A stretch of 64,000 bases of DNA from Gemmiger formicilis (GTDB taxonomy: Bacteria; Bacillota; Clostridia; Oscillospirales; Ruminococcaceae): positions 248,001 to 312,000 of the forward strand of contig NZ_FUYF01000002.1 of the NCBI RefSeq assembly GCF_900167555.1. The letters are read 5' to 3'. The notes under the pieces are model-generated. The model did not search any database. It had not been told where the DNA came from and was given only the letters and a program-made list of their open reading frames with translations. This document shows positions 1 to 9,534 of the stretch, in pieces. A program made the position numbers and the translations under genes. The first letter of the stretch is position 1. Each line of letters starts with the position of its first letter.

Positions 1-2
1 AT

Positions 3-1196
3 CTGCCCGTTGCACAGGCGCTGGGCAAGACGGTGGCGGGCGTCGGCCCCGTCGTCGTGCGGGAGGCCGTCTGCCGCGCACTGGGGGAAACGCCCGCGCT
101 GGCCTGCGACCTGACCGCCGAGGAGAAGGCCGGGCTGGCCGCGGCCATCGACGAATTGAAGGACGAGCACGCCCACGGCGGCACGCCCACCGCGGTGCGT
201 CTGCCCCAGCCGGACGGCGCACCGAAGCCCGTGGAGTTCAGCTTCTTTGTGCCGCAGCAGTACGGCAGCGCGGCGATTTTGACCCGGTATCCGTCCTACA
301 GCGAGATGCTCGAGGACTACTACGCCACGAAGGACCGCGCCGAGCGCCTGCGCCAGAAAAGCCGTGAGCTGTACAAGGCCGTCCACAATATGTATGACCG
401 CGCCGTCCGCAAGCAGGCCGCGCGGAAGGAGGAACTGAGCCAGTCCGCCAAGGCCGACACGCTGCGCCTGTACGGCGAGCTTTTGCAGGCGAACCTCTGG
501 GCCATCCACAAGGGTGACCCGCAGGTGACCGTGCAGAACTACTACACCGGCGAGGATGTGACCATACGCTTGGACCCGCGTCTGGGCGGCAACGAGAACG
601 CGCAGAAGTATTTCAGCGATTATAAAAAGAAGCAGACCGCTCACGCCATGCTGCAAAAGCTGCTGGTGGAGGGCGAGGCCGAGATCGAGTATCTGCGCAC
701 GGTGCTGTATGAGGTGGAGAGCGCCCCCGGCGAGATGGCACTGAACGAGATCCGCGCCGAGCTGAAAAGTCAGGGCTACTTAAAGTATTACAAGCAGCGG
801 GACCGCAAGCAAAAGCCTGCGGACTTCCTGCGGTATACCTCGAGCGACGGCTTTGAGATCCTGGTGGGGCGCAACAACCTGCAGAACGACAAGCTGACCC
901 TGCACACCGCCCGCGGCAAAGACCTGTGGTTCCACGTCCAGAAGGCACCCGGCAGCCACTGCGTCGTTATGAGCCGCGGAGAGGACATCCCCGACACGAC
1001 CAAACAGGAGGCCGCCGAGTTGGCCGTCCTGCATTCGAGCCAGAACGGCGGTGCAAAGGTCGCCGTGGACACCACCGAGGTCAAAAATATATGGAAGGCC
1101 AACGGGGCGAAACCGGGCATGGTGCTGTACGAGGTCTACACGACGGTCTACGTGACGCCGCGTGAAGGGCTGGAGGAGCAGCTGAAAAAACGGTAA
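3..1196 (+). CDS. rqcH: Rqc2/NFACT family protein RqcH, 5'-truncated by the window edge
   Basis: C-terminal about 397 codons of the ribosome quality control protein that binds stalled 50S subunits with peptidyl-tRNA and drives Ala-tailing (family knowledge). The reading frame is open from base 3, so the true start lies upstream; the GTG at 33 is internal. Visible parts are the end of the NFACT-N domain, a charged coiled-coil region (about codons 100-240 of the fragment), then the NFACT-R (DUF814) domain with the pattern GRNNLQND, the segment DLWFHVQKAPGSH and the C-terminal GAKPGMVLYEVYTTVYVTP. No terminator follows; the next 180 bases hold palindromic repeats. Assignment is firm, but the N-terminus is not visible. 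Confidence 0.93.
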   Translation: MPVAQALGKTVAGVGPVVVREAVCRALGETPALACDLTAEEKAGLAAAIDELKDEHAHGGTPTAVRLPQPDGAPKPVEFSFFVPQQYGSAAILTRYPSYSEMLEDYYATKDRAERLRQKSRELYKAVHNMYDRAVRKQAARKEELSQSAKADTLRLYGELLQANLWAIHKGDPQVTVQNYYTGEDVTIRLDPRLGGNENAQKYFSDYKKKQTAHAMLQKLLVEGEAEIEYLRTVLYEVESAPGEMALNEIRAELKSQGYLKYYKQRDRKQKPADFLRYTSSDGFEILVGRNNLQNDKLTLHTARGKDLWFHVQKAPGSHCVVMSRGEDIPDTTKQEAAELAVLHSSQNGGAKVAVDTTEVKNIWKANGAKPGMVLYEVYTTVYVTPREGLEEQLKKR

Positions 1197-1198
1197 AT

Positions 1199-1351
1199 GT
1201 AGGGGGCGGCGTCCCCGACGCCCCGCAGGCCGATGCGGACAGCGCCCCCTACAATCTGCCGCACGGTAGGGGCCGGGCATGCCCGGCCCGCGGCCTTCCC
1301 GCAGGAGGTCGTCTGCCATACAGCTGCGGGCCGCACATGTGCGGCCCCTAC
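1199..1351. repeat. GTAGGGGC-type palindromic repeats, two units
   Basis: Two consecutive imperfect palindromic elements, 1199-1252 and 1266-1351. Each opens with GTAGGGG and closes with the inverted CCCCTAC. The second has the core GGGCATGCCC on the left and GCACATGTGC on the right, separated by a short spacer beginning CGCGGCC. The same composite recurs at 46712-46797 and 57220-57305. Confidence 0.9.
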
Positions 1352-1379
1352 AAGGCAACTATAATATGAGGTACGCAAT

Positions 1380-2432
1380 ATGAAGAAAAATTTTCCGATT
1401 CTTGTATCTCTTGTTTTACTTACCGCCTGCGCCTCCGCCCCGGCGGACAGTGTGGCGGCTACCCCCGTGCCGACGGAAACGCCCGCACCTACGGCAGAGC
1501 CGACCCCGGAGCCGACGGCCACGCCGTCCCCGACGCCTGCGCCGACGATGGCGGTGTACGATGAGGTCTCCTTCGACGATTGGCGGGACGGTGCAGGCTG
1601 CACGATGCCGGACTACACGTTCAGCGCTCCGCATAAGCCGCAACCGCAGGAACAGGTCACATGGCCCACGGACGGCGTGACGCTCTGCTATAATGCAAAG
1701 ACGCTGGAAGAAGCAGCGGAGATTTTCCACACCACGGTGGAAAACTTAAAGGAGTTGAACCCGGACTGGCAGGACAAATACAGCCGCGCCATTGGGTGCT
1801 ACTGGGCCCTGAAAGTACAGGCCGACCCCTACACCCTGCCCATGAACAATGTGGTGACGGTCACAGTCAATGCACCGTGGGTGGAAGGCTACTATGACCG
1901 CACCGAAGTCTGCGATGTTCCCGCGTCGCTGGACAAGCAGGCCCGGGCGGTGCTGGCCTCGGCGTATTACTTCCAATATCACTGGTGGGGGATGCACGCG
2001 GGCTTTATGCCCTATGAGAAACTGGACGAGCCGGTTGGGTTTTTCAACTACCGCGCGGCGGACGGCGCGTTTTACACGAAGTTCTCGGAGTTCGGCAGCT
2101 TTCTGCACACGGTCTACTCCGATGCCTGGGTGGACGATATGCTGAGCATGGACCCCGCACCTTTTGCCGAGGGCGAAAATGACACTATCCTGACGCTGGA
2201 CGGTGACCGCGGCGGCAACATCGCCTACTGCGGGCATCTTTTCACCGAGCCGGAGCTGCAGCCCGACGGCAGCCTTGCATTCTGGCAGCTCTCGCTGACC
2301 TGCGAGAGCGACGATTTTAAAGGCTGGGCAGGGGAGGAGACGATTGTGCCCGATACAGCCACTGTGACGACGGTGCGGTTGGTGCCGACGGAGAATGGCT
2401 GGCGGGTGGATGTGCTGGAGCTGCCGAATTAA
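1380..2432 (+). CDS. Predicted lipoprotein with Pro/Thr linker and LysM-like segment
   Basis: 350 aa exported protein of unknown function. It has a lipoprotein signal peptide with lipobox LTAC (Cys17), then a low-complexity linker rich in Pro, Thr, Glu and Ala (residues 29-56), as found in cell-surface spacers. Residues about 99-147 resemble a LysM fold: a Thr-Leu start, then EEAAEIFHTTVENLKELNP, then a closing Leu-Lys-Val. This would suit peptidoglycan binding, but it is an inference from a short pattern. The remaining 200 residues are aromatic-rich and resemble no family I recognise. A TATAAT at 1360-1365 lies just behind the repeat, without a good -35. The gene stands alone; no terminator follows, only the short hairpin at 2441-2466. 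Confidence 0.75.
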   Translation: MKKNFPILVSLVLLTACASAPADSVAATPVPTETPAPTAEPTPEPTATPSPTPAPTMAVYDEVSFDDWRDGAGCTMPDYTFSAPHKPQPQEQVTWPTDGVTLCYNAKTLEEAAEIFHTTVENLKELNPDWQDKYSRAIGCYWALKVQADPYTLPMNNVVTVTVNAPWVEGYYDRTEVCDVPASLDKQARAVLASAYYFQYHWWGMHAGFMPYEKLDEPVGFFNYRAADGAFYTKFSEFGSFLHTVYSDAWVDDMLSMDPAPFAEGENDTILTLDGDRGGNIAYCGHLFTEPELQPDGSLAFWQLSLTCESDDFKGWAGEETIVPDTATVTTVRLVPTENGWRVDVLELPN

Positions 2433-2434
2433 CC

Positions 2435-2466
2435 CCCTTGGCCACCTCCCTCGCAGAGGGAGGCAA
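2435..2466. repeat. Short GGCCACCT-hairpin repeat (family B)
   Basis: A hairpin CCTCCCTC-GCA-GAGGGAGG preceded by GGCCA. The same module, with varying stem, recurs near 18908, 29292, 43976, 48609 and 59394. It lacks a T-run, so it is not a classical terminator. Confidence 0.7.
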
Positions 2467-2622
2467 GGAGCAGACAGTGACAATTTCCTTACAAATTGCC
2501 CACAAATCCAACAAACTTTCCCCAAAAACCATGCACTCTGTTGAAAACTCATACAACCTCCACTACTTTCGGCATAACGTAAAAATTTCTCAAAAAAATT
2601 TTATAAAAATGCCAAAAAACAC

Positions 2623-2651
2623 TTGCAACACCGGGAGACGTGTGCTATAAT
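2623..2651 (+). promoter_or_regulatory. Sigma-A promoter of the ribosomal super-operon
   Basis: TTGCAA at 2623-2628, 17-bp spacer, TATAAT at 2646-2651, with an extended -10 (TGC directly upstream). Transcription should begin near 2658, leaving a leader of about 340 nt before rpsJ. The preceding 2467-2622 is AT-rich with A/T tracts (possible UP-like region) and holds no gene. Confidence 0.88.
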
Positions 2652-2657
2652 ACATCT

Positions 2658-2995
2658 TGGCTGCGGAAGGCTTGTGCAGAATAAGCAAGCTGCGCAAGCC
2701 GCGATATGCGTTGATGCGGGAGGTTGCCGCCGTAAAGCCGAAGGGCTGGCGGGTTTTTCCGCGGAGTATGTCCGATCTTAGAACCGGGCGAAAGAATTAC
2801 GGAAACAAAGGGATATGTACGCCACTGCATTCTGCGGTGCGGACCAATGTTCACCTTACTTTGTGATGATTCTTTCCGGGAGAACTGTGCGAACACGGTT
2901 CACCGGATTTTGTCATGCGAAAAGGTTGAACACCCGGAAACGTGTGTGATTTATCGGCTCGCCTAAGGCGCAAAATTTTATAGGAGGCGAATGCA
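2658..2995 (+). promoter_or_regulatory. Long structured 5' leader of the S10 operon with attenuator-like hairpin
   Basis: About 340 nt without a convincing ORF. At 2727-2758 it holds a GC-rich stem: CCGCC and AGCC on the 5' side (4-nt bulge between them), GGCT-GGCGG on the 3' side, followed directly by GTTTTT. This has the form of an intrinsic terminator about 100 nt after the expected start of transcription. A second hairpin pairs CACTGCA with TGCGGTG near 2824-2840. The position fits autogenous or transcriptional control of the ribosomal operon; the ligand is unknown. Confidence 0.55.
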
Positions 2996-3307
2996 ATGGC
3001 AGTCAAAGAAAAAATCAGAATCCGTCTGAAGAGCTACGATGCATCCCTGATCGATGCTGCGGCACAGAAGATCGTGGAGACCGCTAAGCGCACTGGCGCT
3101 CGCGTTTCCGGCCCGATCCCTCTGCCCACCGACAAGGAGGTCGTCACGATCCTGCGCGCTGTCCACAAGTACAAGGACAGCCGTGAGCAGTTCGAGACCC
3201 GCACGCACAAGCGTCTGATCGACATTCTGAAGCCGTCCAACAAGACGGTCGAGGCTCTCATGAGCCTGCAGCTCCCCGCCGGCGTTGACATCGAGATCAA
3301 GCTGTAA
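2996..3307 (+). CDS. rpsJ: 30S ribosomal protein S10
   Basis: 103 aa, full length for the family, with the typical opening IRIRLKSYD and the ending [13 protein letters not shown]10 sits in the 30S head and in other bacteria also acts as NusE in antitermination. First gene of the super-operon, with a strong Shine-Dalgarno site (TAGGAGG) 9 nt upstream. A 166-nt gap to rplC follows, unusually long for this operon. Confidence 0.98.
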   Translation: MAVKEKIRIRLKSYDASLIDAAAQKIVETAKRTGARVSGPIPLPTDKEVVTILRAVHKYKDSREQFETRTHKRLIDILKPSNKTVEALMSLQLPAGVDIEIKL

Positions 3308-3473
3308 TCGAGTTTCTACATTATAATGGCCGATACGCGCGGCCGTGATCCGTGAACGGTCGGCGTGTAATGGAAAGACACGGTAAAGCACCATCTCGCT
3401 GCAATGCAAACAGCGGAGAGGTCATGTTGATGGGAAACCACCAACCAATAACCTTTACAGGAGGACAAACACA
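3308..3473 (+). promoter_or_regulatory. 166-nt untranslated gap between rpsJ and rplC
   Basis: A long spacer inside an otherwise tightly packed operon. It holds an imperfect stem (about 3335-3372, arms near GCGGCCGT and ACGGTCGG) and a TATAAT at 3322-3327 lacking a matching -35. It could be an internal regulatory RNA or processing site; no function is shown. Confidence 0.35.
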
Positions 3474-4106
3474 ATGCAAAAAGGTATCATCGGCAAGAAG
3501 CTGGGCATGACCCAGCTGTTCGACGCCAACGGCAAGGTCGTTCCGGTCACCATCATCGAGGCCGGCCCCTGCACCGTCGTGCAGAAGAAGACCGTTGAGT
3601 CTGACGGCTACCAGGCTGTTCAGATGGGCTACGGCGAAGTGAGCGCCAAGAAGGTCAACAAGGCCGCCAAGGGTCACTTCGACAAGGCTGACGTCGCTCC
3701 CAAGCGCACCCTGCGTGAGTTCCGTTTTGATGACATCGCTGCCGTCAACGTCGGCGACATCCTCAAGGCTGATGTCTTCGCAGAGGGCGACAAGGTTGAC
3801 GTTGTCGGCACCAGCAAGGGCAAGGGCTATCAGGGCGTTATCAAGCGCTTTGGCCAGCACCGCCTGCGTGAGAGCCACGGCACCGGCCCTGTTGCACGTC
3901 ATGCCGGTTCTAACGGTTCCACTTCCAGCCCGTCCCGCGTGTTCAAGGGCAAGCGTCTGCCCGGCCACATGGGTGCGGTCCGCGTGACCGTCCAGAACCT
4001 GAGCATCGTTAAAGTCGATGCTGAGAACAATCTGATCGCGATCAAGGGTGCGATCCCCGGCCCGAAGGGCTCGGTCGTGACCATCCACGACAGCGTGAAA
4101 GCGTAA
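3474..4106 (+). CDS. rplC: 50S ribosomal protein L3
   Basis: 210 aa, full length. Begins [16 protein letters not shown], the standard L3 opening, and carries the [12 protein letters not shown] and RHAGSNGS signatures that reach toward the peptidyl transferase centre in known structures. AGGAGG lies 9 nt upstream of the ATG. 14 nt before rplD. Confidence 0.98.
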   Translation: MQKGIIGKKLGMTQLFDANGKVVPVTIIEAGPCTVVQKKTVESDGYQAVQMGYGEVSAKKVNKAAKGHFDKADVAPKRTLREFRFDDIAAVNVGDILKADVFAEGDKVDVVGTSKGKGYQGVIKRFGQHRLRESHGTGPVARHAGSNGSTSSPSRVFKGKRLPGHMGAVRVTVQNLSIVKVDAENNLIAIKGAIPGPKGSVVTIHDSVKA

Positions 4107-4120
4107 AGGAGGAAAACACA

Positions 4121-4741
4121 ATGGCACAGTTTGATGTCGTCGATATGAACGGCAAGAAGGTTTCCACCGTTGAGCTTTCCGACGCCGTGTTCGGGATCAC
4201 CCCGAACGAGAAGGCTGTCCACGAGGCAGTCGTCAACTTCCTGGCCAACCAGCGCCAGGGCACCCAGAACACCAAGATCCGCAAGGAAGTCCGCGGCGGC
4301 GGCAAGAAGCCTTGGCGCCAGAAGGGCACCGGCCACGCTCGTCAGGGCTCTATCCGTGCTCCGCAGTGGACCCACGGCGGTGTTGCTCTGGGCCCCAAGC
4401 CCCGCAGCTACTACTACACCATCAACAAGAAGGTCAAGCGTCTGGCTCTGCTCAGCGCCCTGTCTGACAAGGCTGCCAACGGCAACATGATCCTGGTCGA
4501 CAAGATCGCCGCTGACGAGTACAAGACCAAGACCGTCGTTGCTTTCCTGGCCGCTGTCGGCGCAGGCAAGAAGAACCTGATCGTCAATGACACTCTGGAC
4601 GCCAAGTTCGTCAAGAGCGCCGCCAACATCCCCGGTGTCCAGACCGCCGCTACCGGCATCAACACCTACGATGTTGTCAACGCCGACAAGCTCATCCTGA
4701 GCGTTGACGCTGCCAAGAAACTTGAGGAGGTATATGCGTGA
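4121..4741 (+). CDS. rplD: 50S ribosomal protein L4
   Basis: 206 aa. The loop GGKKPWRQKGTGHARQGS, which lines the peptide exit tunnel in known structures, is intact (about residues 65-82). In gamma-proteobacteria L4 represses its own operon through the S10 leader; whether it does so here cannot be read from the sequence. The stop codon overlaps the rplW start by one base (TGATG), implying translational coupling. Confidence 0.98.
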   Translation: MAQFDVVDMNGKKVSTVELSDAVFGITPNEKAVHEAVVNFLANQRQGTQNTKIRKEVRGGGKKPWRQKGTGHARQGSIRAPQWTHGGVALGPKPRSYYYTINKKVKRLALLSALSDKAANGNMILVDKIAADEYKTKTVVAFLAAVGAGKKNLIVNDTLDAKFVKSAANIPGVQTAATGINTYDVVNADKLILSVDAAKKLEEVYA

Positions 4742-5034
4742 TGAAATTCGCACAGGACATCGTTCTCGCCCCCGTCATCACCGAGAACTCCATGGCTGGC
4801 ATCGCTGACAAGAAGTACACCTTCAAGGTCGCTACCGACGCCACCAAGATCGACATCGCCAACGCTGTTGAAGAGCTGTTCGGCGTGAAGGTCGCCAAGG
4901 TCAACACCATCTCCGTCCGTGGTCGTTATCGCCGCCAGGGCATGCACGCCGGCTACACTGCCAAGAGCAAGAAGGCCATCGTCACCCTGACTGCCGACTC
5001 CAAGGAGATCGAGTTCTTCAACTCCATGGTTTGA
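4741..5034 (+). CDS. rplW: 50S ribosomal protein L23
   Basis: 97 aa, full length. L23 sits at the exit of the ribosomal tunnel and docks trigger factor and SRP. I chose the ATG at 4741, which shares one base with the rplD stop; a GTG at 4738 would add one residue. The Shine-Dalgarno GAGG is inside the end of rplD. A 103-nt spacer with two small hairpins (near 5041-5060 and 5064-5080) separates it from rplB. Confidence 0.97.
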   Translation: MKFAQDIVLAPVITENSMAGIADKKYTFKVATDATKIDIANAVEELFGVKVAKVNTISVRGRYRRQGMHAGYTAKSKKAIVTLTADSKEIEFFNSMV

Positions 5035-5137
5035 TGACCGGATGGCCGCAAGGCCGTCTTGAGGACCCCGCCGAGGGGTTCGGTTATGGGGATATGACCC
5101 CGATAAAAATTCATAAGATAACAACAAGGAGATCAAC

Positions 5138-5968
5138 ATGGCTATCAAGAAGTACAAGCCGACTACCCCCGGTCGCCGTGGCATGACTGTTACTGACTAC
5201 AGCGTGCTGTCCAAGGTCGATCCGGAGCGCAGCCTGCTCGAGTCCAAGAAGAAGCATGCCGGCCGCAACAACACCGGCAAGATCACCGTCCGCCATCACG
5301 GCGGCGGCAACCGCGTCAAGTACCGTGTCATCGACTTCAAGCGCAACAAGTTTGATGTCCCCGCCACCGTCAAGACGCTGGAGTATGACCCGAACCGTTC
5401 CGCCTTCATCGCACTCGTTGAGTACGAGGACGGCGCCAAGAGCTACATCCTGGCTCCCGATGGTCTGAAGGTTGGCGACACCATCATGGCTGGCCCCAAC
5501 GCTGACATCAAGCCCGGCAACGCTCTGCCCTTCGAGAACATCCCCGTTGGTACCATGATCCACAACATCGAGCTGTATCCCGGCAAGGGCGGCCAGCTGG
5601 TCCGTTCCGCTGGCGTTATGGCGCAGCTGATGGCTAAGGAGAATGGTTACGCTCTGGTCCGTCTGCCCTCCGGTGAGATGCGCAACGTTCGTCTGAACTG
5701 CATCGCCACCATCGGCGTTGTTTCCAACCTCGACCACGAGAACGTCAACCTCGGCAAGGCCGGCCGCAAGCGCCACATGGGCGTCCGCCCCGGCAGCCGT
5801 GGTTCCGTCATGAACCCCTGCGACCATCCTCATGGTGGTGGCGAGGGCCGCGCTCCGGTTGGCCATTCCAGCCCGCGTACTCCGTGGGGCAAGCCCGCTC
5901 TGGGCCTGAAGACCCGCAAACACAAGGCTCGCAGCGACAAGTTCATTGTCAAGCGCGCCAACGGCTAA
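5138..5968 (+). CDS. rplB: 50S ribosomal protein L2
   Basis: 276 aa, full length. Contains the highly conserved [10 protein letters not shown] stretch with the His implicated in peptidyl transferase support and subunit association, followed by [18 protein letters not shown] lies upstream of the ATG. 16 nt before rpsS. Confidence 0.98.
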   Translation: MAIKKYKPTTPGRRGMTVTDYSVLSKVDPERSLLESKKKHAGRNNTGKITVRHHGGGNRVKYRVIDFKRNKFDVPATVKTLEYDPNRSAFIALVEYEDGAKSYILAPDGLKVGDTIMAGPNADIKPGNALPFENIPVGTMIHNIELYPGKGGQLVRSAGVMAQLMAKENGYALVRLPSGEMRNVRLNCIATIGVVSNLDHENVNLGKAGRKRHMGVRPGSRGSVMNPCDHPHGGGEGRAPVGHSSPRTPWGKPALGLKTRKHKARSDKFIVKRANG

Positions 5969-5984
5969 GGGAGGTTTTTGAACA

Positions 5985-6260
5985 ATGTCTAGAAGCACTA
6001 AGAAGGGCCCTTACGTTCTGCCTTCCCTGTACAAGAAGGTTGAGGCTCTGAACGAGGCTGGCAAGAAGAGCGTCGTGAAGACCTGGAGCCGCTCCTCCAC
6101 CATCTTCCCCGAGTTCGTCGGTCACACCTTCGCCGTCCATGACGGCCGCAAGCATGTGCCCGTGTACGTTACCGAGGACATGGTTGGCCACAAGCTGGGC
6201 GAGTTTGCACCTACCCGCAAGTTCACCGGCCACGTCGGCGCTAAGACCGCCGGCAAATAA
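5985..6260 (+). CDS. rpsS: 30S ribosomal protein S19
   Basis: 91 aa. Starts [11 protein letters not shown] and contains [14 protein letters not shown] and the [12 protein letters not shown] motif; forms a complex with S13 in the 30S head. Preceded by GGGAGG. Confidence 0.98.
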   Translation: MSRSTKKGPYVLPSLYKKVEALNEAGKKSVVKTWSRSSTIFPEFVGHTFAVHDGRKHVPVYVTEDMVGHKLGEFAPTRKFTGHVGAKTAGK

Positions 6261-6277
6261 GAGAGGAGGAACATCGA

Positions 6278-6613
6278 ATGGAAGCACGGGCTATTCTCCG
6301 TTACGCCCGCATTAGTCCCCGCAAGGTTTCGATCGTGATGGACCTCATCCGTAACAAACCCCTGGACGAAGCGCTGGCTATCCTGCAGTACACCCCGAAG
6401 GCCGCCTGCGAGCCCCTTCTCAAGCTGGTGAATTCTGCTGCCGCTAATGCGGAAAACAACTTCAACATGGATCGCAACAATCTCTACGTCGCAGAATGCT
6501 ACGTCTGCCCCGGCCCCACGCTCAAGCGCATCATGCCTCGCGCACAGGGCCGTGCATACCGCATCCTGAAGCGCACCAGCCACATGACTGTTGTGCTGAA
6601 AGAGAAACAGTAA
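6278..6613 (+). CDS. rplV: 50S ribosomal protein L22
   Basis: 111 aa, typical length. [20 protein letters not shown] near the N-terminus and the extended hairpin loop [10 protein letters not shown] near the C-terminus, which reaches the exit tunnel and is the site where macrolide-resistance changes are known; the loop looks intact. 12 nt before rpsC. Confidence 0.98.
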   Translation: MEARAILRYARISPRKVSIVMDLIRNKPLDEALAILQYTPKAACEPLLKLVNSAAANAENNFNMDRNNLYVAECYVCPGPTLKRIMPRAQGRAYRILKRTSHMTVVLKEKQ

Positions 6614-6625
6614 GGAGGTAAACAA

Positions 6626-7330
6626 ATGGGCCAGAAAGTCAATCCCCACGGCATGCGCGTGGGTGTTATCAAAGATTGGGACAGCCGCTGGTTTACCTCT
6701 AAGCAGGCATTCGGCGACACCCTGGTCGAGGATTACAAGATCCGTAAGACCCTGAAGAAGCAGCTGTACGCTGCCGGCGTTCCCAAGATCGAGATCGAGC
6801 GTACCGTCGACTCCCAGACCGGTGCCCCCCGCGTGAAGGTCAATGTCTTCTGCGCAAAGCCGGGCATCGTTATCGGCAAGGGCGGTGCTGAGAGCGCCAA
6901 GATCGAGAAGCAGCTGGCAAAGCTGACCGGCAAGGCCGTCAACCTCAACATCATTGAGGTCAAGGGCACCACCACCAATGCACAGCTCGTTGCTGAGGAC
7001 GTTGCTTCCCAGCTGGAGCGCCGCATCGCTTTCCGCCGCGCTATGAAGCAGGCCATCCGCAATGCCATGCAGCCCCGTGACCGCAGCGCCACGCCTGCCA
7101 AGGGTATCAAGGTCACCTGCTCCGGCCGTCTGGCCGGCGCGGACATCGCCCGCGTTGAGAGCTACCATGAGGGCACCATCCCCCTGCAGACTCTGCGCGC
7201 TGACATCGACTACGGCTTCGCTGAGGCCAACACCACCTACGGTAAGGTCGGCGTCAAGGTTTGGATCTACAAAGGCGAGATCCTGAAGGGCGCCAAAGCC
7301 CCCGCCAAGAAGGAAGGAGGCAAACAGTAA
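6626..7330 (+). CDS. rpsC: 30S ribosomal protein S3
   Basis: 234 aa. Starts [15 protein letters not shown]-type RNA-binding segment around [11 protein letters not shown] and the C-terminal domain [10 protein letters not shown]...[10 protein letters not shown]. Part of the mRNA entry site. The last base of its TAA is the first base of the rplP ATG. Confidence 0.98.
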   Translation: MGQKVNPHGMRVGVIKDWDSRWFTSKQAFGDTLVEDYKIRKTLKKQLYAAGVPKIEIERTVDSQTGAPRVKVNVFCAKPGIVIGKGGAESAKIEKQLAKLTGKAVNLNIIEVKGTTTNAQLVAEDVASQLERRIAFRRAMKQAIRNAMQPRDRSATPAKGIKVTCSGRLAGADIARVESYHEGTIPLQTLRADIDYGFAEANTTYGKVGVKVWIYKGEILKGAKAPAKKEGGKQ

Positions 7331-7770
7331 TGTTACTGCCGAAGCGTGTTAAGTATCGCCGCGTCCAGCGCGGCCGCATGACCGGTAAGGCCATGCGCGG
7401 CAACAAGGTCAACCAGGGCGATTACGGCCTGGTCGCTCTCGAGCCGGCTTGGATCACCTCCAACCAGATCGAGGCAGCCCGTGTTGCCATGACCCGTTAT
7501 ATCAAGCGTGGCGGCAAGGTCTGGATCAAGATCTTCCCCGACAAGCCCGTTACCGAGAAGCCGGCCGGCACCCGAATGGGTTCCGGTAAGGGCAGCCCCG
7601 AGTACTGGGTCGCCGTCGTCAAGCCGGGCCGCGTGCTCTTCGAGCTGGCTGATGTCAACGAGGAGACCGCTCGCGAGGCCCTGCGTCTGGCCAGCCACAA
7701 GCTGCCGATTCGCTGCAAATTCGTCAAGCGCGAGGAGCTTGACACTGTAAAGGAGGGTGACGCTGAATGA
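7330..7770 (+). CDS. rplP: 50S ribosomal protein L16
   Basis: 146 aa starting [11 protein letters not shown], the canonical L16 N-terminus. I use the ATG at 7330, which overlaps the rpsC stop by one base; a reading that starts at 7261 would only read the end of rpsC in another frame. Contains the conserved [18 protein letters not shown] segment. L16 contacts the A-site tRNA elbow. Overlaps rpmC by 4 nt (ATGA). Confidence 0.97.
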   Translation: MLLPKRVKYRRVQRGRMTGKAMRGNKVNQGDYGLVALEPAWITSNQIEAARVAMTRYIKRGGKVWIKIFPDKPVTEKPAGTRMGSGKGSPEYWVAVVKPGRVLFELADVNEETAREALRLASHKLPIRCKFVKREELDTVKEGDAE

Positions 7771-7964
7771 AAGCCACTGAACTGCGCGAAATGACCGATG
7801 TCGAGCTGAACAAGCAGCTCAAGGACCTGAAGGCCGAACTCTTCAACCTGCGCTTTCAGCACGCCATCAACCAGTTGGACAACCCCATTCGCATCGAGGC
7901 CGTTAAGAAGGACATCGCCCGCGTGATGACCGTCCTGGCTGAGAAGAATGCCAAGAACGCTTAA
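7767..7964 (+). CDS. rpmC: 50S ribosomal protein L29
   Basis: 65 aa two-helix protein, typical size, with [20 protein letters not shown]. Neighbours L23 at the tunnel exit. Start coupled to the rplP stop (ATGA), with GGAGGG inside the end of rplP. Confidence 0.97.
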   Translation: MKATELREMTDVELNKQLKDLKAELFNLRFQHAINQLDNPIRIEAVKKDIARVMTVLAEKNAKNA

Positions 7965-7979
7965 GAGGGAGGGTAAAGC

Positions 7980-8234
7980 ATGGAACGTAATCTGAGAAAG
8001 ACCCGTGTGGGCGTCGTTGTCTCCGACAAGATGGACAAGACCATCGTTGTCGCTGTTAAGGACAGCGTCCAGCACCCTCTGTACAAGAAGATCTTGAAGC
8101 GCACCAAGAAGTTCAAGGCCCATGACGAGAACAACGAAGCCGGCATCGGCGACCGCGTCGAGATCATGGAGACCCGCAAGATCTCCAAGGACGTCAACTG
8201 GCGTCTCGTGAAGATCATCGAGAAGGCAAAATAA
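7980..8234 (+). CDS. rpsQ: 30S ribosomal protein S17
   Basis: 84 aa OB-fold primary 16S rRNA binder. Begins [20 protein letters not shown] and ends in a basic segment. 15 nt after rpmC; the 33 nt before rplN carry its AGGAGG. Confidence 0.97.
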   Translation: MERNLRKTRVGVVVSDKMDKTIVVAVKDSVQHPLYKKILKRTKKFKAHDENNEAGIGDRVEIMETRKISKDVNWRLVKIIEKAK

Positions 8235-8267
8235 TCAGCCTGGTACTTTGAAAGGAGGACCTGAAAG

Positions 8268-8636
8268 ATGGTTCAGATGCAAACTTATCTCAAAGTGGCC
8301 GACAATACCGGTGCTAAGGAGTTAATGTGCTTCCGTGTACTGGGCGGTACCCGCAAGAGATACGCAAACATCGGTGACATCGTGGTTTGCAGCGTCAAGA
8401 AGGCTGCTCCCGGTGGTACCGTGAAGAAGGGCGACGTGGTCAAGGCCGTCATCGTCCGTAGCAAGCACGGCCTGCGCCGTGACGACGGCTCCTACATCCG
8501 CTTTGATGAGAACGCCGCCGTTATCGTCATGGCCGACAAGAGCCCCAAGGGCACTCGTATCTTTGGACCCGTCGCTCGCGAGCTGCGCGACGCCGGCTTC
8601 ACCAAGATCCTGAGCCTGGCTCCGGAATCGCTGTAA
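8268..8636 (+). CDS. rplN: 50S ribosomal protein L14
   Basis: 122 aa, exact family length. Starts [20 protein letters not shown] and ends [13 protein letters not shown]. Located at the subunit interface; the binding partner of the silencing factor RsfS in known systems. First gene of the classical spc block. Confidence 0.98.
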   Translation: MVQMQTYLKVADNTGAKELMCFRVLGGTRKRYANIGDIVVCSVKKAAPGGTVKKGDVVKAVIVRSKHGLRRDDGSYIRFDENAAVIVMADKSPKGTRIFGPVARELRDAGFTKILSLAPESL

Positions 8637-8651
8637 GGAGGTTTTAATTAA

Positions 8652-8966
8652 ATGAACAATCTTCATGTTAAAACCGGCGACAACGTCATGGTCATCTCCG
8701 GCAAGGACAAGGGCAAGACCGGCAAGGTCCTGCAGACCTCCCCGAAAGAGGGCAAGGTCATTGTCGAGGGCCTGAACATGGTCACGAAGCACGTCAAGCC
8801 TCGCCGTCAGGGTGAGCAGGGCGGCATCGTCAAGGCCGAGGGCGCTATCTACGCCTGCAAGGTCATGCCCGTCTGCCCCAAGTGTGGCAAGGCCACCCGC
8901 GTGGGCCATTCTGTCAAGGACGGCAAGACCGTCCGCGTTTGCCGCAAGTGCGGCGCTGAACTGTAA
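8652..8966 (+). CDS. rplX: 50S ribosomal protein L24, zinc-ribbon form
   Basis: 104 aa. KOW segment [18 protein letters not shown] at the N-terminus. The C-terminus has two Cys pairs ([12 protein letters not shown] and CRKCG), suggesting a zinc-binding tail. An initiator of 50S assembly. 14 nt before rplE. Confidence 0.97.
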   Translation: MNNLHVKTGDNVMVISGKDKGKTGKVLQTSPKEGKVIVEGLNMVTKHVKPRRQGEQGGIVKAEGAIYACKVMPVCPKCGKATRVGHSVKDGKTVRVCRKCGAEL

Positions 8967-8980
8967 GGGAGGAGTACACA

Positions 8981-9520
8981 ATGGCACGTTTGAAAGAACA
9001 GTATGTCAACGAGATCGCTCCGGCCCTGAACAAGAAGTTCGGCTACAAGAGCGTTATGCAGATCCCCAAGCTGGATAAGGTCATCATCAACGTTGCCGCT
9101 GGTGAGGCCAAGGAGAACGCCAAGGTCATCGACGCCATCGTCGCCGACCTGGGCCAGATCACCGGCCAGAAGGCTATCGTCTGCAAGGCCCGCAAGAGCG
9201 TTGCAAACTTCAAGCTGCGCGAGGGCATGCCCATCGGCGCAAAGGTCACCCTGCGTGGTGAGCGTATGTACGAGTTCGTTGACCGCCTCTTCAATGTCGC
9301 GCTGCCCCGCGTTCGCGACTTCCGCGGCATCAACGGCAACTCCTTCGATGGCCGCGGCAACTACGCCTTCGGCCTGAAGGAGCAGATCATCTTCCCCGAG
9401 ATCGACTTCGACAAGGTTGATGCGATCCGCGGCATGGACATCTGCTTCGTCACCACCGCTAAGACCGACGAGGAGGCCAAGGAGCTGCTGAAGGCTCTGG
9501 GCGCTCCGTTCGCTAACTAA
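8981..9520 (+). CDS. rplE: 50S ribosomal protein L5
   Basis: 179 aa, full length, binds 5S rRNA with L18. Contains [23 protein letters not shown] near the C-terminus, typical of L5. GGGAGG upstream of the ATG. Confidence 0.98.
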   Translation: MARLKEQYVNEIAPALNKKFGYKSVMQIPKLDKVIINVAAGEAKENAKVIDAIVADLGQITGQKAIVCKARKSVANFKLREGMPIGAKVTLRGERMYEFVDRLFNVALPRVRDFRGINGNSFDGRGNYAFGLKEQIIFPEIDFDKVDAIRGMDICFVTTAKTDEEAKELLKALGAPFAN

Positions 9521-9534
9521 GGGAGGGAACTCAC

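Noticed and set aside
2657-2866. 69-codon reading frame in the S10 leader
   Set aside because: No Shine-Dalgarno site, it begins at the predicted transcription start, crosses the attenuator-like stem, and its composition is not protein-like. A leader peptide cannot be excluded but is not supported.
3322-3327. Internal promoter between rpsJ and rplC
   Set aside because: TATAAT is present but no -35 or extended -10 lies at a usable distance.
7261-7332. Longer rplP start at 7261
   Set aside because: Would read 69 bases of rpsC in another frame; the family N-terminus [11 protein letters not shown] starts at 7330.
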